From: Ichthyophis bannanicus
Taxonomy: Eukaryota > Chordata > Amphibia > Gymnophiona > Ichthyophiidae
Length of the DNA: 64,000 nt
Assembly (NCBI GenBank): GCA_033557465.1
Contig: CM066032.1
Span: forward strand, 1,314,312,191-1,314,376,190
Direction of reading: 5' to 3'
Positions 45,255-55,019 of the stretch are shown here, piece by piece. The position numbers were made by a program, and so were the translations under genes. Each line of letters starts with the position of its first letter. The first letter of the stretch is position 1. Below the pieces are notes generated by a model, which was not told the origin of the DNA, did not search any database, and worked only from the letters and a program-made list of their open reading frames with translations.

Positions 45255-46180
45255 ATGTCTTCACAGAGCAGGATGACCATGGAGGCCAAGGAGATCCTTC
45301 ACTGGATGGCAGGCCAGTTTGAAAGGCAGAGGGAGCTGTCTTTGGAAGCCCAGGAGTGATCAGCGGCAAGCATGCAGGCCCAGCAGAAGCCACTGTTAGA
45401 GCTGATGGAGGCATGGATGAAGAGCCAGAAGAAGGAGCCTGATCCAGCCACAATTCCACCTGGTTCTACCGGACTGTTTCATGCTCGTATACGTGGACTG
45501 TGGTCCAGTGGGACATTTAATTTTGGTCAATTAACTGATAAGGACGATATAGATGATTTCTTGGAGGCCTTTGACCGTGTAACCTAAATAATTGGGTGGC
45601 TGAAAGACCAATGGGCTGTACGCTTGACCACATCCCTCACGGGTGAGGCATTGGCAGCGTACAGGGCCATGCCTGCGGCCCTCGCTAACAATTCTGAGGA
45701 GCTAAAAAAAGCCATTAGGGACCGGTTAGGTTTGACTCCCTTAGTGTATCACCGCTTATTAAGGAGCACGAGGTTGAGACCCGGTGAAACACCAGAGCTT
45801 TATGCCAGCGGGTTAGAAGTCTGGTGATAAAATGGCTAGCACCAGAGGGAAAGATGGTAGAGTCTATACTTGATAGTATCATATTAGAACAGTTTATGGC
45901 CGCAGTTCCGCAAGATGTGTGCGTCTTCCTGATATTGCAGAATTGCCAAAACACCCAGGAAGCAACCTTGCTTACAGAGCGTTTCATGGAAGCGGAATTA
46001 GCTGCACGGGAGAAAGGCAGTGCTTCTGGTAAGGCAATTTCCACTTTATCAGAAAGGAAGGAAAGGCCGAGGGATGATGATACAAAAGTATGCATGCCTA
46101 TGTTCAGAAACAAGTGTGTAAAAAGAAAATGCTTTAAGTGTGGAAGCGAGAGTCACTTGCAAAAGAGTGTAGGGTGAAAA
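45255..46180 (+). pseudogene. Ty3 gag with SCAN-like capsid and zinc knuckle
   Basis: ATG at 45,255. N-terminal Met/Glu/Gln-rich helix (MTMEAKEILHWMAGQFERQ), a TGA at about 45,357, then KDDIDDFLEAFDRVT, a TAA (45,585-45,587), LTTSLTGEALAAYRAMPA, YHRLLRSTRLRPGETPEL. After a frame change near 45,828 comes IKWLAPEGKMVESILDSIIL, EQFMAAVPQDVCVF and NTQEATLLTERFMEAE, which matches the SCAN domain pattern (W-L-x-P-E...L-E-Q-F...P). A CCHC knuckle (CFKCGSESHL, then KEC in the next frame, about 46,129-46,175) closes it. Gag would form the particle and bind RNA. SCAN domains of host zinc-finger proteins are reported to derive from such gags. Confidence 0.8.
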
Positions 46181-46640
46181 CAGCACTGATGACTGCAAAC
46201 ACAAAAGAGATCAGAGAAGGGTTTCTTCTTTCAGTAATAGTGCAGGGTGTTGTTGCAAACGCTTTACTAGACTCCGGATCGGACCAAAGCATGATGTCTA
46301 GGAAGCTTTGGCAACAAATGGAATCCCAGGGTAGGGCAGTCCCAAGCCAACCCAATGGAACGGTAAAAACTTAGGTGCATTCACGGGGCAGCATCCTGTT
46401 ATCCAGTGTATAAAGTCCTAATAAAAGGATTAGGAGTGGAAAGGGAGGTTCCCATAGCGATAGTGCCCAGATTGCCACAAGAATTGGTATTGGGGAGGGA
46501 CTGGCCACAATTCCAAAAAGGTTTAGAACAGGGTTTACAACATAAGGAAGGAATGATATCCACAAGTGTCCAGTCAGAAGCCCTAAGACGGATAGTGACC
46601 AAGATGACCACAGTTCCTAGCCCGTTATTTGGGAAACCTC
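46138..46640 (+). pseudogene. Ty3 aspartic protease
   Basis: The frame from the knuckle reads EGFLLSVIVQGVVANALLDS, GSDQSMMSRKLW (DSG catalytic motif, about 46,268). A TAG near 46,372 and a frame change follow. It resumes at 46,406 with KVLIKGLGVEREVPIAIV, LPQELVLGRDWPQF, the closing LGRDW motif of Ty3 proteases. It would mature Gag and Pol. It continues in one frame into dUTPase. Confidence 0.8.
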
Positions 46641-47140
46641 AAAAGACAGTCCGAGAGTTTTGGAAGGAAGAGGCTGCAAACAAACCTGTATTCACCTTAA
46701 AATATTGTAAAATGAATCCAAATGCACAAAGCCCAAAAAGAGCTTCTTCGCAAGCAGTTGGCTTCGATCTGTACAGTGCCGAAGATTTGATAGTCCCGAG
46801 ACAAGGAAAAGCCCTAGTGAACACTGTACTCCAGATGGAAATGCCAATAGGATGCTATGGGCGCATCGCACCCCGCTCTGGGCTGGCGGTAAAGCATTTC
46901 ATCGACGTTGGAGCGGGTGTCATTGATCCCGATTTTAGAGGCGCCGTGAAAGTATTGCTTTTTAATTTCAGAAAGGAGGACTTTAAGATAAGTGTGGGGG
47001 ATCGTATAGCCGAACTTATTTGCGAGAGGATCAGTTTTCCCCTTCTCGAAGAGGTCTCTGTGGTCTCTAGTACGATATGAGGAAGCAAGGGATTTGGATC
47101 CACAGGATGTACGGACCTACAAGGGTTAGCACTACCTGTG
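46641..47140 (+). pseudogene. dUTPase domain in the Ty3 pol
   Basis: All five trimeric dUTPase motifs are readable: motif 1 SQAVGFDLYSAEDL (about 46,750), motif 2 GRIAPRSGLAVK (46,860), motif 3 GAGVIDPDFRGAVKVLLFN (46,912), motif 4 GDRIAELI (46,998), and motif 5 GSKGFGSTG just after a TGA at 47,078-47,080. The enzyme converts dUTP to dUMP, limiting uracil in the cDNA. Apart from the TGA (a possible CGA change) the frame is intact. Its position between protease and RT resembles that in non-primate lentiviruses only in spirit (there it lies between RNase H and integrase). Confidence 0.9.
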
Positions 47141-47199
47141 AAGAAAAGATAGAGGATGACTTGGGACCTCAATTGAGTGATTGTAAGATGAACCCACAG

Positions 47200-48635
47200 C
47201 CCAGGATTGGCGAAGGACTTTCATGGACGCAGAAGCAAAAGTTGGTCCAACTATTAGAAAGCTTCACTGATGTCATGACGCCAATGTCAGGTGAAACTAG
47301 GCTGGTAGCCCATGAAATCATAACGCCGCCCGGAGAAATGGTAAGGCAGAGGCCTTATAGGTTGCCAGAAGCGAAAGGGTGGTAAGCCAAGTTTGAGAGA
47401 TGCTGGACTTAGGGATAATTGAAAAATCGAGAAGTCCATGGAACAGCCCTATTGTACTTGTTCCTAAGCCCGATGGAACGTTGAGATTCTGCATAGATTT
47501 CAGGCGAGTCAATGCAATCTCAAAATTTGACGCTTAGCCTATGCCCCACATAGAGGAGTTACTGGACCGATTGGGGCAAGCCAGGTATCTTACCACTCTA
47601 GACATGATGAAAGGCTACTGGCAGATACCTTTGACTCGAGAATCCCGGCAAAAGACAGCCTTTAGTACGCCAGTAGGCTTATTTCAATTTAAACGAATGC
47701 CATTTGGATTGCATGGGGCGGCCGCTACATGTCAGAGGCTCGTAGACTTGGTGCTGCGTCCGCACCAGGAATACGCAGTAGCGTATATGGACGACATAAT
47801 AATCCATAGCACCCGATGGGACCAACATTTACCTAGGATAACAGCTGTTTTACAGGCAATGAGAGATGCAGGCCTGACCTTAAATCCCGCGAAATGCTTA
47901 TTTGCTGGACAAGAATTGATGTACCTGAGCCATCTGGTAGGGCATGGTATAGTGAAACTTCTGGTGAACAAGCTGGAAAGTGTGAAGGCTTTCCCTAGAC
48001 CATCCAACAAGAAACAGCTACGTAGTTTCCTAGGTTTAGTAGGATATTATCGACGTTTTATCTCACACTTTGCTGAAGAGAGTGCATCCCTGATGGATAT
48101 CCTGAGGAAGAATGCTCCCAACCAGCTACAGTGGACCATAGAAGCAGACAAAGCTTTTTGTCTGTTAAAGGAGAAGCTTTGTGCTGTCCTGGTGCTACGA
48201 GGTGTCGATTTTGGTCTCCGATTCATTATGCAAACGGATGCATCTGAGATGGGATTGGGTGCAGTATTATCTCAAAAATATGAAGGTGTCGAACATCCGG
48301 TGATGTTTCTTAGCCGAAAACTCTCCCCGGCAGAGAAAAACTAGTCCACCATAGAGAGGGAGTGCTTGGCGATAAAGTGGCCCATAGAGTCGCTCAAGTT
48401 TTACCTCGTGGGAAGGAAGTTTTTGCTGGTCACCGATCACGCCCCGCTGAAGTGGCTTAATCAGATGAGAGATCACAATGCCCGACTAACGTGTTGGTAT
48501 ATGGCATTACAGGCCTATGATTTCCGCATTGAACACCAAGCAGGAAAAATGCACCAAAACGCAGATGCCCTATAGAGAATTACGAGCTGTGCAGAAGGGA
48601 TCATGCCAGCCCGTAATATCTTAAGCGGGGGAATG
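47200..48635 (+). pseudogene. Ty3 reverse transcriptase and RNase H, C-terminal end of pol
   Basis: N-terminal landmarks: TDVMTPMSGETRLVAHEI, RQRPYRLPEAK, then after a frame change [19 protein letters not shown] and [17 protein letters not shown] at about 47,536 precedes PMPHIEELLDRLGQARYLT, LDMMKGYWQIPL, FKRMPFGLHGAAATCQRLV and YMDDIIIHS (catalytic box, about 47,790). Connection: LRSFLGLVGYYRRFI. RNase H: MQTDASEMGLGAVLSQ, a TAG near 48,343, ERECLAIKWPIESLKFYLVG, VTDHAPLKWLN and HQAGKMHQNADAL. After this only about 55 bp remain before the right LTR. No HHCC or DDE integrase motif occurs downstream. Confidence 0.9.
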
Positions 48636-50009
48636 TGTGACGATGAGAGCAGTGTTGAACAGATGGAAACATAGGAAAATAGGGAATACGCCTTTAAGAC
48701 AAGAGACAGGCAAGGTTTCCACAAGGTTCAAGCTTCAGATAAATGAAAGAAACACATACTAGCTGAGGCTGAGCCATGCCCAAGCCCTAACATAGGTGCA
48801 GGTTTGAGCTCTAATCAGAGGCACACGTGCAGGGAGCAGGGAGTGGTAGCTAGAAAGCAGCTTTTTAAGCCGGCCTCAGTGGCAGCAGAGGAAGGAGGAG
48901 AAGGAGAGAGAGCAGCTGAGAATCCAGCAGCTGTGAAGCCAGAGGGTTCAGGAGCAGTGAAGCCTGGTTCAAGGAAGCCAAGAGAAGGCAGACGTGGAAA
49001 GCTTTACTCCACATGGGACAAAGGCTTAAATAGAAGCAGTTCTAAGGTGAAAGGTACGCCTGCTTCAGAGTCCAGCAGATGGATAGCTGGGGACGTTGCT
49101 AATGAGCTGAGCCAGACTGCAGAGTAGAGTGTGCAAAACCCGGTTCCAGGAACCCAAGCTGAGAAAAGGTGGGTGCAAGCAGTTATAGACAGAGATAACC
49201 AGAACCCAGTCTCGAGCAGAGAGATAGACCTGAATACAATTAAAGTATTAAAGAAACTGTTCCAAGACAGAAAAGCCTACTCTCAAGGTACAGCCAGTTC
49301 TTATCAAGGAGAGCAGCTTTTAGAGGAACTCCAGAAGTTTCTACAAAACAGTACATTTGAACGTGTTGTTGAAAACCCAGGGGAAGATACGCAATGTATG
49401 GTGCAAGAGGACATGCAGATTGATCCTTGTGAGGAAGATTCTGGGTGTAATGAAGCACCGATGGATTGTTCTCTATGTAGAAGGGAAGTTTAACTATTAC
49501 TAAGAAAAAGGACTGAGACAGGAAGTCTTTGAAGAGCAATATTGTACTTAGCTAGGAGAAAGCTAAGACCTTCTGTTAAACTAAAGAACATTTACTGAAC
49601 CCTGAGTTTATTAACTAAAGCTACATTGGATATAAATGGAATGAATTTACCTGGTTTGAATGACAAGAGGTAGCTGTGAATTAACATGCTGAAGAATTAG
49701 CTGGGAACAGCTGTGATGTGAAAAGGTGTTTTCAGTTCTGAGTTTCCAGATGCATTTTTTGTACCTGTTTTCTTTTTTGGAGAATAATCCTATTTTTGCC
49801 TTGTGTTTGAATTTGATGCGAAAGGGGAACCCAAAATAAATTTTCTTGTTTTGCCTGAACAAACCCGAGTGGTCACACTACTTTGTCTTTAAGTAAGAAC
49901 TACAACTCCCAGAATTCCCTGGTGGAGAAAATCAGTGACTCTTTATTTAAGGACAAATAAGGCAACCCCTTTTGCCCTAAGCCTCTGGCCTAGGCAAGGG
50001 GGTACGACA
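48636..50009 (+). repeat. Ty3 element right LTR
   Basis: Starts TGTGACGATG, ends GGTACGACA; colinear with the left LTR. The L2-like endonuclease frame resumes on the minus strand immediately to its right. Confidence 0.9.
48804..49493 (+). other. Long reading frame inside the right LTR, one stop
   Basis: Counterpart of the left-LTR frame, with the same 107 codons, TAG and 121 codons. The ATG at codon 8 of the left copy is ACG here. Most differences from the left copy are single-residue substitutions with no indels in about 690 bp. Confidence 0.45.
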
Positions 50010-50647
50010 ATGTGAGTTCCAGAATAGGGGTGAGGTTGTTGTGGTCAGATGATGGGGGCCTGTAGATGAGGCAGAGTGCAAGGGTTTTATTCTCTATTTT
50101 AATGATGTCCATGCCATCTATACTATTAATGTTTGTTAGGGTATAGTGGAGGTCTTTTTTTGGTAAGGATGAGGGCTCCTCCCCCTCTTTTGGCATCCCG
50201 GTGGCAGTTGAATAAGTCATATTGTTGTGTGTGCAGTTGATTTAGTAGGATTGTGTCAGTGGGTGAAAGCCATGTCTCCGTGATAAAGAGTAGGTTGGGT
50301 TTTTCATCTTTGATTATGTCGTTGACGATTGGTATTTTATTTCTTATCGACCGTATGTTTATGAAGATGACATTTTGCAGAGTAAGTGTGTTGGAGGAGT
50401 CATGCGTACTACTAGGTTGTTGATGTTTTACCTGGATTAGTCTAGGATAGGATCTGTGGGTATTTTGGTGTGGATTTTGGTTATGGGAGTGGATACTTGG
50501 TGGAGAGTGTAATGTGTTTCTGTATGGGTTGTGGATAATGGGAATAGTATTATAGGGGGTTTGGTCTGATTTGTATGTGGAAATGTGTATTAGGAGAGCT
50601 ATTAGGAGGAGAAGGATAGGGAGGGCTTGGAGCTTTGTGGGGGCCAT
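50010..50647 (-). pseudogene. L2-like copy 2, N-terminal endonuclease half
   Basis: ATG at 50,645-50,647. The first residues are a hydrophobic segment, LQALPILLLLIALLIHIST, unusual for a LINE protein. A Pro/His/Asn-rich spacer follows, then the APE-type endonuclease: NVIFINIRSIRNKIPIVND, PNLLFITETWLSPTD (catalytic Glu), CHRDAKRGGGALIL, a frame change, and LALCLIYRPPSSDHNNLTPI. The frame is cut by the Ty3 insertion at 50,009 and continues at 43,563 with SLRKPLIIL. This half preserves the first endonuclease motifs that copies 1 and 3 lack in the window. Confidence 0.8.
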
Positions 50648-51454
50648 TGTGGATTTTGAGGGGGGGTTGTGTGTGATGAAACCTGTGTGAGTGTGTGAAC
50701 ACAGAGGATTGTTCTAATAAATGGCACGAATAAAAGCCAATAGATATAGTAAATAGCAAATATTTCTAGTATCCGGTATATAGCACAAATTATAACAAAT
50801 AGCACAGGTTAAGCATCTAGTATGAGATGTCATGATAACAACTGCACCTGTGAATTATAGTATTTTTTGATACTTTGTAGCACCTATGAGATACAATGGT
50901 ATTTTGGTACTTTGTAACAGTAATACCTTGGATGTTATGAGCAAGCATTAAAGTTCATCTTGGATAGATCTCAGGCTGGTAAAGGCATTAAGGTTAGATA
51001 CAATAATGGTATATATTGCTATACGTTGCTATTGTGTGAGGTTTTTTTTAAATATATATATAGGTAAATCTGCATAACAGTCTGGGGTCTATTTCTAACC
51101 TTGTCTTATTTGCTGGAGACCTGTGTGCAACGTGGTGGTGTTGGGTTGCTCTTGGTCAGTACTTCGTTCCTCAGCAGGTAGAGTTCATGGCATCATGGGT
51201 TGGATGGTATTGATGGTTGCTGGTGTTGGGGGCCCACGCCTAAGGGCCATGCCGAAGGGCCCTCTGGCGAGGCCCTCAGGCATGGGCCCACCAGGCACGG
51301 GCACGTCTGTCAGTTGCAGGCTTTTATTTGGTGCTGCAGAGTCTTGATTGGGCCTTGGAGAGGGGAGCCGGAGTGACACGCGGCTTCCGCTTCCTCTCCC
51401 GATGTCGGATCGCTGCTTTGTGGTGGTGGACTGACTGCTGATGTAGCTGCGCAT
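50648..51454 (-). promoter_or_regulatory. Probable 5' UTR and promoter region of L2-like copy 2
   Basis: Sequence upstream of the ATG on the minus strand. The distal part (51,120-51,454) is GC-rich and CpG-containing, the proximal part AT-rich. LINEs carry internal promoters in the 5' UTR, so this position fits, but no motif proves it. It abuts RTE sequence at about 51,455. Confidence 0.4.
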
Positions 51455-51459
51455 GAAAT

Positions 51460-52985
51460 GAGAGTCAGAAGCTGCAAAGACATCTTACATATTGGGCATG
51501 GAACATACGAAGCATGTACCAAGGGAAGTTGGAGGTAGTCAAGAATGAAATGGAATGTGTACAACTCGATCTGTTGGGTGTCAGCAGACTGAAATGGACT
51601 GGCATTGGTCACTTTGCATCTGATGATCAAATGGTTTACTATGCTGGAAATGAAAGACAAAGAAGAAATGGTGTTGCATTTATAATCAAGAAGAAACTTG
51701 CAAGAACCTTAATGAAATACAGTGCAATCAGCAACAGCTGCAGAGGAGGATGAAGTTGATGAGTTCTATGAACAAGTACAAGCTGAAATTGACAGAACAT
51801 GCAAACAGGATATTCTGATTGTCATGGGTAACTGGAATGCAAAAGTTGGCAACAAAGAAGAAGGCATGGTTGGAAAATATTGTCTTGGCAACACAAATGA
51901 AGCTGGAGAAAAACTGATAGAATTCTGCAAGACCAATGATCTATTTATCTCAAATACCTTCTTCCAGCAACACAAGCGGCAACTGTGCACATGGACTTTA
52001 CCCAATGGATTGCACAAAAATCTATTTGACTACAGATGCGGAGGTCAATGATGGAAAAGCTCAATAACATTGAGAAAGACATAACTCGGAGCTGACTGTG
52101 GTACAGATCACCAACTACTGGTATGCAAACTCAAGCTAAAGTTGAGAAAGAGCAAGCCACCCATTAATGTAGCAAAATATGACCTTGAGAATATACCACC
52201 AGAATTTAAAGACTGCCTGCAAAATCAATTTGCTGCTTTAGATACAAATGACAGAGCTCCAGAAGAATTATGGGATGACATCAAGAAGGTTGTGTTGGAA
52301 GAAAGTGAGAAGTCTCTACAAAAGGTGAAAAAGCAAACACGGCCAAAATGGATGACCAAAGAAACTCTGAAAATTACCCAGAAATGCAGAGAAGCTAAAG
52401 CCAGAGGAGAAAGAGAGGCAATCACAGAAATCAACAGAGGTTTTCAATGTGCAGCAAGACAAGACAAGGAGAAGTACTACAATGATTCATGCAAGGAAAT
52501 TTAATCAGAAACTATTAGAGGAAGAATAAGATTGGCTTCCTAAAGCTATGAGAGTTAATGAAGAAATTCCAGCCTCAAATTGGAATGCGACAAGATGCTC
52601 AAGGATCCATGTTGAGTGATGCTGAGATGATCAAGAAAAGGTAGAAAGGATATACAGAGTCATTATACCACAAAGATCAAGTGGACCAACAGCCATTTCA
52701 ACCTGTACCTTATGATCAGGAACCATTGGTGATGAAAGAAGAAGTCAAAGCAGCATTGAAAGCCTTATCAAAGAACAAAGCACCGGGCAAAGATGGCATT
52801 CCCATTGAAGTATTACAGCAATCAGATGCAGCTGTTACCATGCTTACAAGGCTCTGTCAGGAAATTTGACTGGAAAAGATCTGTGTTTATACCAAAATTA
52901 AAGAAAGGTGATCTAACTGACTGCAGATATTATCGCACAATTGCTCTGATCCCACATGCCAGCAAGATTCTACTCAAGGTTATTC
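51460..52985 (+). pseudogene. RTE-clade LINE ORF2, endonuclease and start of RT
   Basis: Endonuclease: GKLEVVKNEMECVQLDLLGV (about 51,525), SRLKWTGIGHF, RRNGVAFIIKKK, then DILIVMGNWNAKVGNKEEGM (the GDWN-like catalytic box read as GNWN), EFCKTNDLFISNTFFQQHKR, TWTLPNG and DCGTDH-like positions near 52,100. Linker: PEELWDDIKKVVLEE and RPKWMTKETLKITQKCREAK. RT start: NKAPGKDGIPIEVLQQSDA, WKRSVFIPKLKKGDLTDCRY, YRTIALIPHASKILLKVI. The pattern is RTE (BovB-like) by recall. Frame changes near 51,720, 52,050, 52,510 and 52,860 make it dead. It stops abruptly at the Penelope fragment. Confidence 0.8.
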
Positions 52986-53274
52986 CAAGATGTATATTGA
53001 TAAAACTACACGCCCGTTGAGAACCAGGTTGGCGGAACATAAATATAGTATTAACAAAGTACGAATTGAAACGCCATTAGTTCAGCATTGTCTGTCCTCC
53101 AATCATACTTTTGAGGAATTACGGTGCACAGTACTAGAATATGTCCCTCTGAACATACGGAGAGGGGATAGAGGGCATATCCTGTTACAGAAGGAACAAA
53201 AGTGGATCTATGATTTCAATACATTAGACCCTTATGGGTTGAACGATAAAATTGAATGGACACTGTTTATGTGA
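52986..53274 (+). pseudogene. Penelope-like element, GIY-YIG endonuclease C-terminal part
   Basis: A 94-codon uninterrupted frame: MYIDKTTRPLRTRLAEHKYS, PLVQHCLSSNHTFEEL, RRGDRGHILLQKEQKWIYDF, NTLDPYGLNDKIEW. The YIxKTTRxLxxRxxEH pattern (with the catalytic Arg and His region), the late Glu/Trp block and the closing L-x-P-x-G-L-N are those of the GIY-YIG nuclease that ends Penelope-like RT proteins. It nicks target DNA. The RT itself is missing; the fragment is joined directly to RTE sequence. Confidence 0.85.
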
Positions 53275-54340
53275 CTTTTGCCAGGTCTCTTTGAAGTTCC
53301 AATCTAATTTCTTCTTTTGTTTTTAAATTAAAAATTGTATAGTGTTATATGGGTTGTAAAGTTGGGAACAATGTTTTGTTTAAAAAATTACGTCAGCCTC
53401 AATGAGTGAATTTTCTGGCAGAAAGCTAGTGTTATAGTGAGATAGCGTTATACAGGTTTGTGAAGTTGGGAATAAAGTTTTGTATAAAGAATTACGTCAG
53501 CTTTAATGAGCGAATTGGCTGGCAGAAAGCCTCTTTAAAAGGAACTGACATCAGACGCCGTCAATGCAATAGCGGTGGGAGGCGTTTCTTTTGCCCGATG
53601 TTTGAAATACTTGTAGACACTTTTTGTGTCCGATTGTTGGAATATCTTTGAAAATTATACAATCAGAAACCCCTGAAGAAGCCTATATGGTGAAAAAGAA
53701 GCTTTTGTTGGGCATTGATTCTTTTTGCCGTAACGGTGGACGCCTTTGGCTGTGCGGCGTTTGTGGTTAAGCAGTAAACGGGCGTTATAGTCACCGACAT
53801 ATGCTGGTTCCATGGATCTATTCAGATAAGTGATAGTAAACTTCTTTACTGGTGTATAGATAATCTTGATTGAGAAAAGTTTTTCTATTTTATTATAAGA
53901 AAATGCACCGAGGATTCGTGAGTTCCAGTGTTATGTAAGAGTGCAGACACTTTTATATTTACTGAGTGTTTAATTTTGTAATATTTTGAAGAATCCTTAA
54001 AAGTACTTTTTTTGGATGTTGGGCGTTTTAATTAGTATTGGTAACATTGGAAGTTGTGTAATATATAAATATAAATTATAAAAAGAATAAAAAGGCTAGT
54101 GACCTATGATGTGAGCGTCTGCTTTTAACCCTATGGTGATTAGTTTCGCCATATGTAGGGGTAAGGCCATACTGAGGTCATAGATGCCTAATAAAGTTTT
54201 GTGATGTAACGTTGGTGTGTTTAGGAAATTATCTGGTAAGTTTATTTGAAAAAATATTAGTGATTAATGATATTTACTAAGGGCGTTTTTGTATAGTAGT
54301 TTGGTTAGCCCTTAGGCAGTTGGTCTTACTGGACTACCTG
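53275..54340 (+). repeat. Penelope-like 3' untranslated and terminal region
   Basis: Contains an internal degenerate duplication: TGTATAGTGTTATATGGG...GTTTTGTTTAAAAAATTACG near 53,335-53,390 against TTATACAGG...GTTTTGTATAAAGAATTACG near 53,450-53,490. The motif CCCTGAAGAAGCC-TATAT-GGTGAAAA is at 53,671-53,696. The end, 54,090-54,325, is shared with 37,130-37,410. No protein. Confidence 0.65.
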
Positions 54341-54580
54341 TTTATGTGCCATTGAATATTCCCATCTTTTACACGTATGTTACTATGTTATTGAAGGATA
54401 CCAAAAGGAACTGCTAAAACTGTAAGTAGATCTACACTTGAGAGTATAATCTTCTGGAATAAACTCTAAATCTTGGGGTAAAAGGAACTTCTTGGGGATA
54501 AAGCTGATAAATCTGTTTTTTAGAATTCACTGTTTTTGATGAGTCAGTCAGTTATTAGCACCACCAGTGAGCTTTGTATT

Positions 54581-54847
54581 TAAGTCAAAGCAGAGTAAAG
54601 CTTAGCATAGAACATTAAATAAGAGTAAATAGACTTTGAGATAAATTTGCTTCTAGAAAGCTTTTCATTTAAATCAAATCAGAATATAGTTTAACCTAAA
54701 AAGTAAATTAGAGTAAATAGTTACTGAAATAAATTTGTTTCTAGAGAGCTTTCTTACTTAAATCAAATCAGAATATAGTTTAGCATATAAGTAGAATAGT
54801 GTTTGAGTAGAAAGAAAAATGAACTTGTTTCTAGTAACTTTTACAAA
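54581..54847. repeat. Tandem repeat, three units of 89 bp
   Basis: Units begin at 54,581 (TAAGTCAAAGCAGA), 54,670 (TAAATCAAATCAGA) and 54,759 (TAAATCAAATCAGA), each with ATAGTTTA/AGCTTAGC and TTGTTTCTAG phrases at matching offsets. The third unit is the most diverged. Confidence 0.75.
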
Positions 54848-55019
54848 GAGCCCTTCCAATTAGAAGGCAAAAGATCTGTGAAGTTGCCTTAAATATGTGT
54901 TAAAGGCAACTGACAGATCAAAGAGGCAATTTAAAAGACCCCTTCTATCAAACCAAGGGCTGTATGAATCACCCAAGAAATTGGTAAGACTTTACCTTAG
55001 AAGCACAGGACAGGGCACT
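54848..55019. other. Spacer without recognised feature
   Basis: AT-rich spacer following the tandem repeat. GGCAAC and GAAGTTGCC phrases occur as a short inverted pair. Confidence 0.4.

Larger units (their letters stand above)
43564..50009 (+). mobile_element. Ty3-type LTR retrotransposon with SCAN-like gag and dUTPase, no integrase seen
   Basis: LTRs at 43,564-44,936 and 48,636-50,009 (about 1,373 bp, TGTGA...ACGACA). A purine-rich tract AAGCGGGGGAA precedes the right LTR. Flanks ATGC/ATGT may be a mutated target duplication. By eye the LTRs differ at about 39 positions, roughly 3 percent. Internal order: gag (45,255-46,180), protease and dUTPase (46,138-47,140), RT and RNase H (47,200-48,580). 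The coding part ends 55 bp before the right LTR, leaving no room for an integrase there, and none is visible between protease and RT. The SCAN-type gag points to the Gmr1-like group of vertebrate Ty3 elements. Confidence 0.9.
41149..51454 (-). mobile_element. L2-like LINE copy 2, long, split by a Ty3 element
   Basis: The 3' end at 41,149-41,205 carries (TAAA)n and the GCGGTATAG/ACCGCC hairpin. Coding runs 41,254-43,563 and resumes at 50,010-50,647 after the 6,446-bp Ty3 insertion. A 5' UTR continues to about 51,454, GC-rich at its start, where RTE sequence begins. It is the only copy here with a complete endonuclease N-terminus. An internal deletion of the endonuclease-RT linker lies near 43,070. 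Confidence 0.8.

Noticed and set aside
48580..48635. Integrase remnant after Ty3 RNase H
   Set aside because: Only 55 bp remain, containing the purine tract; no HHCC or DDE motif.
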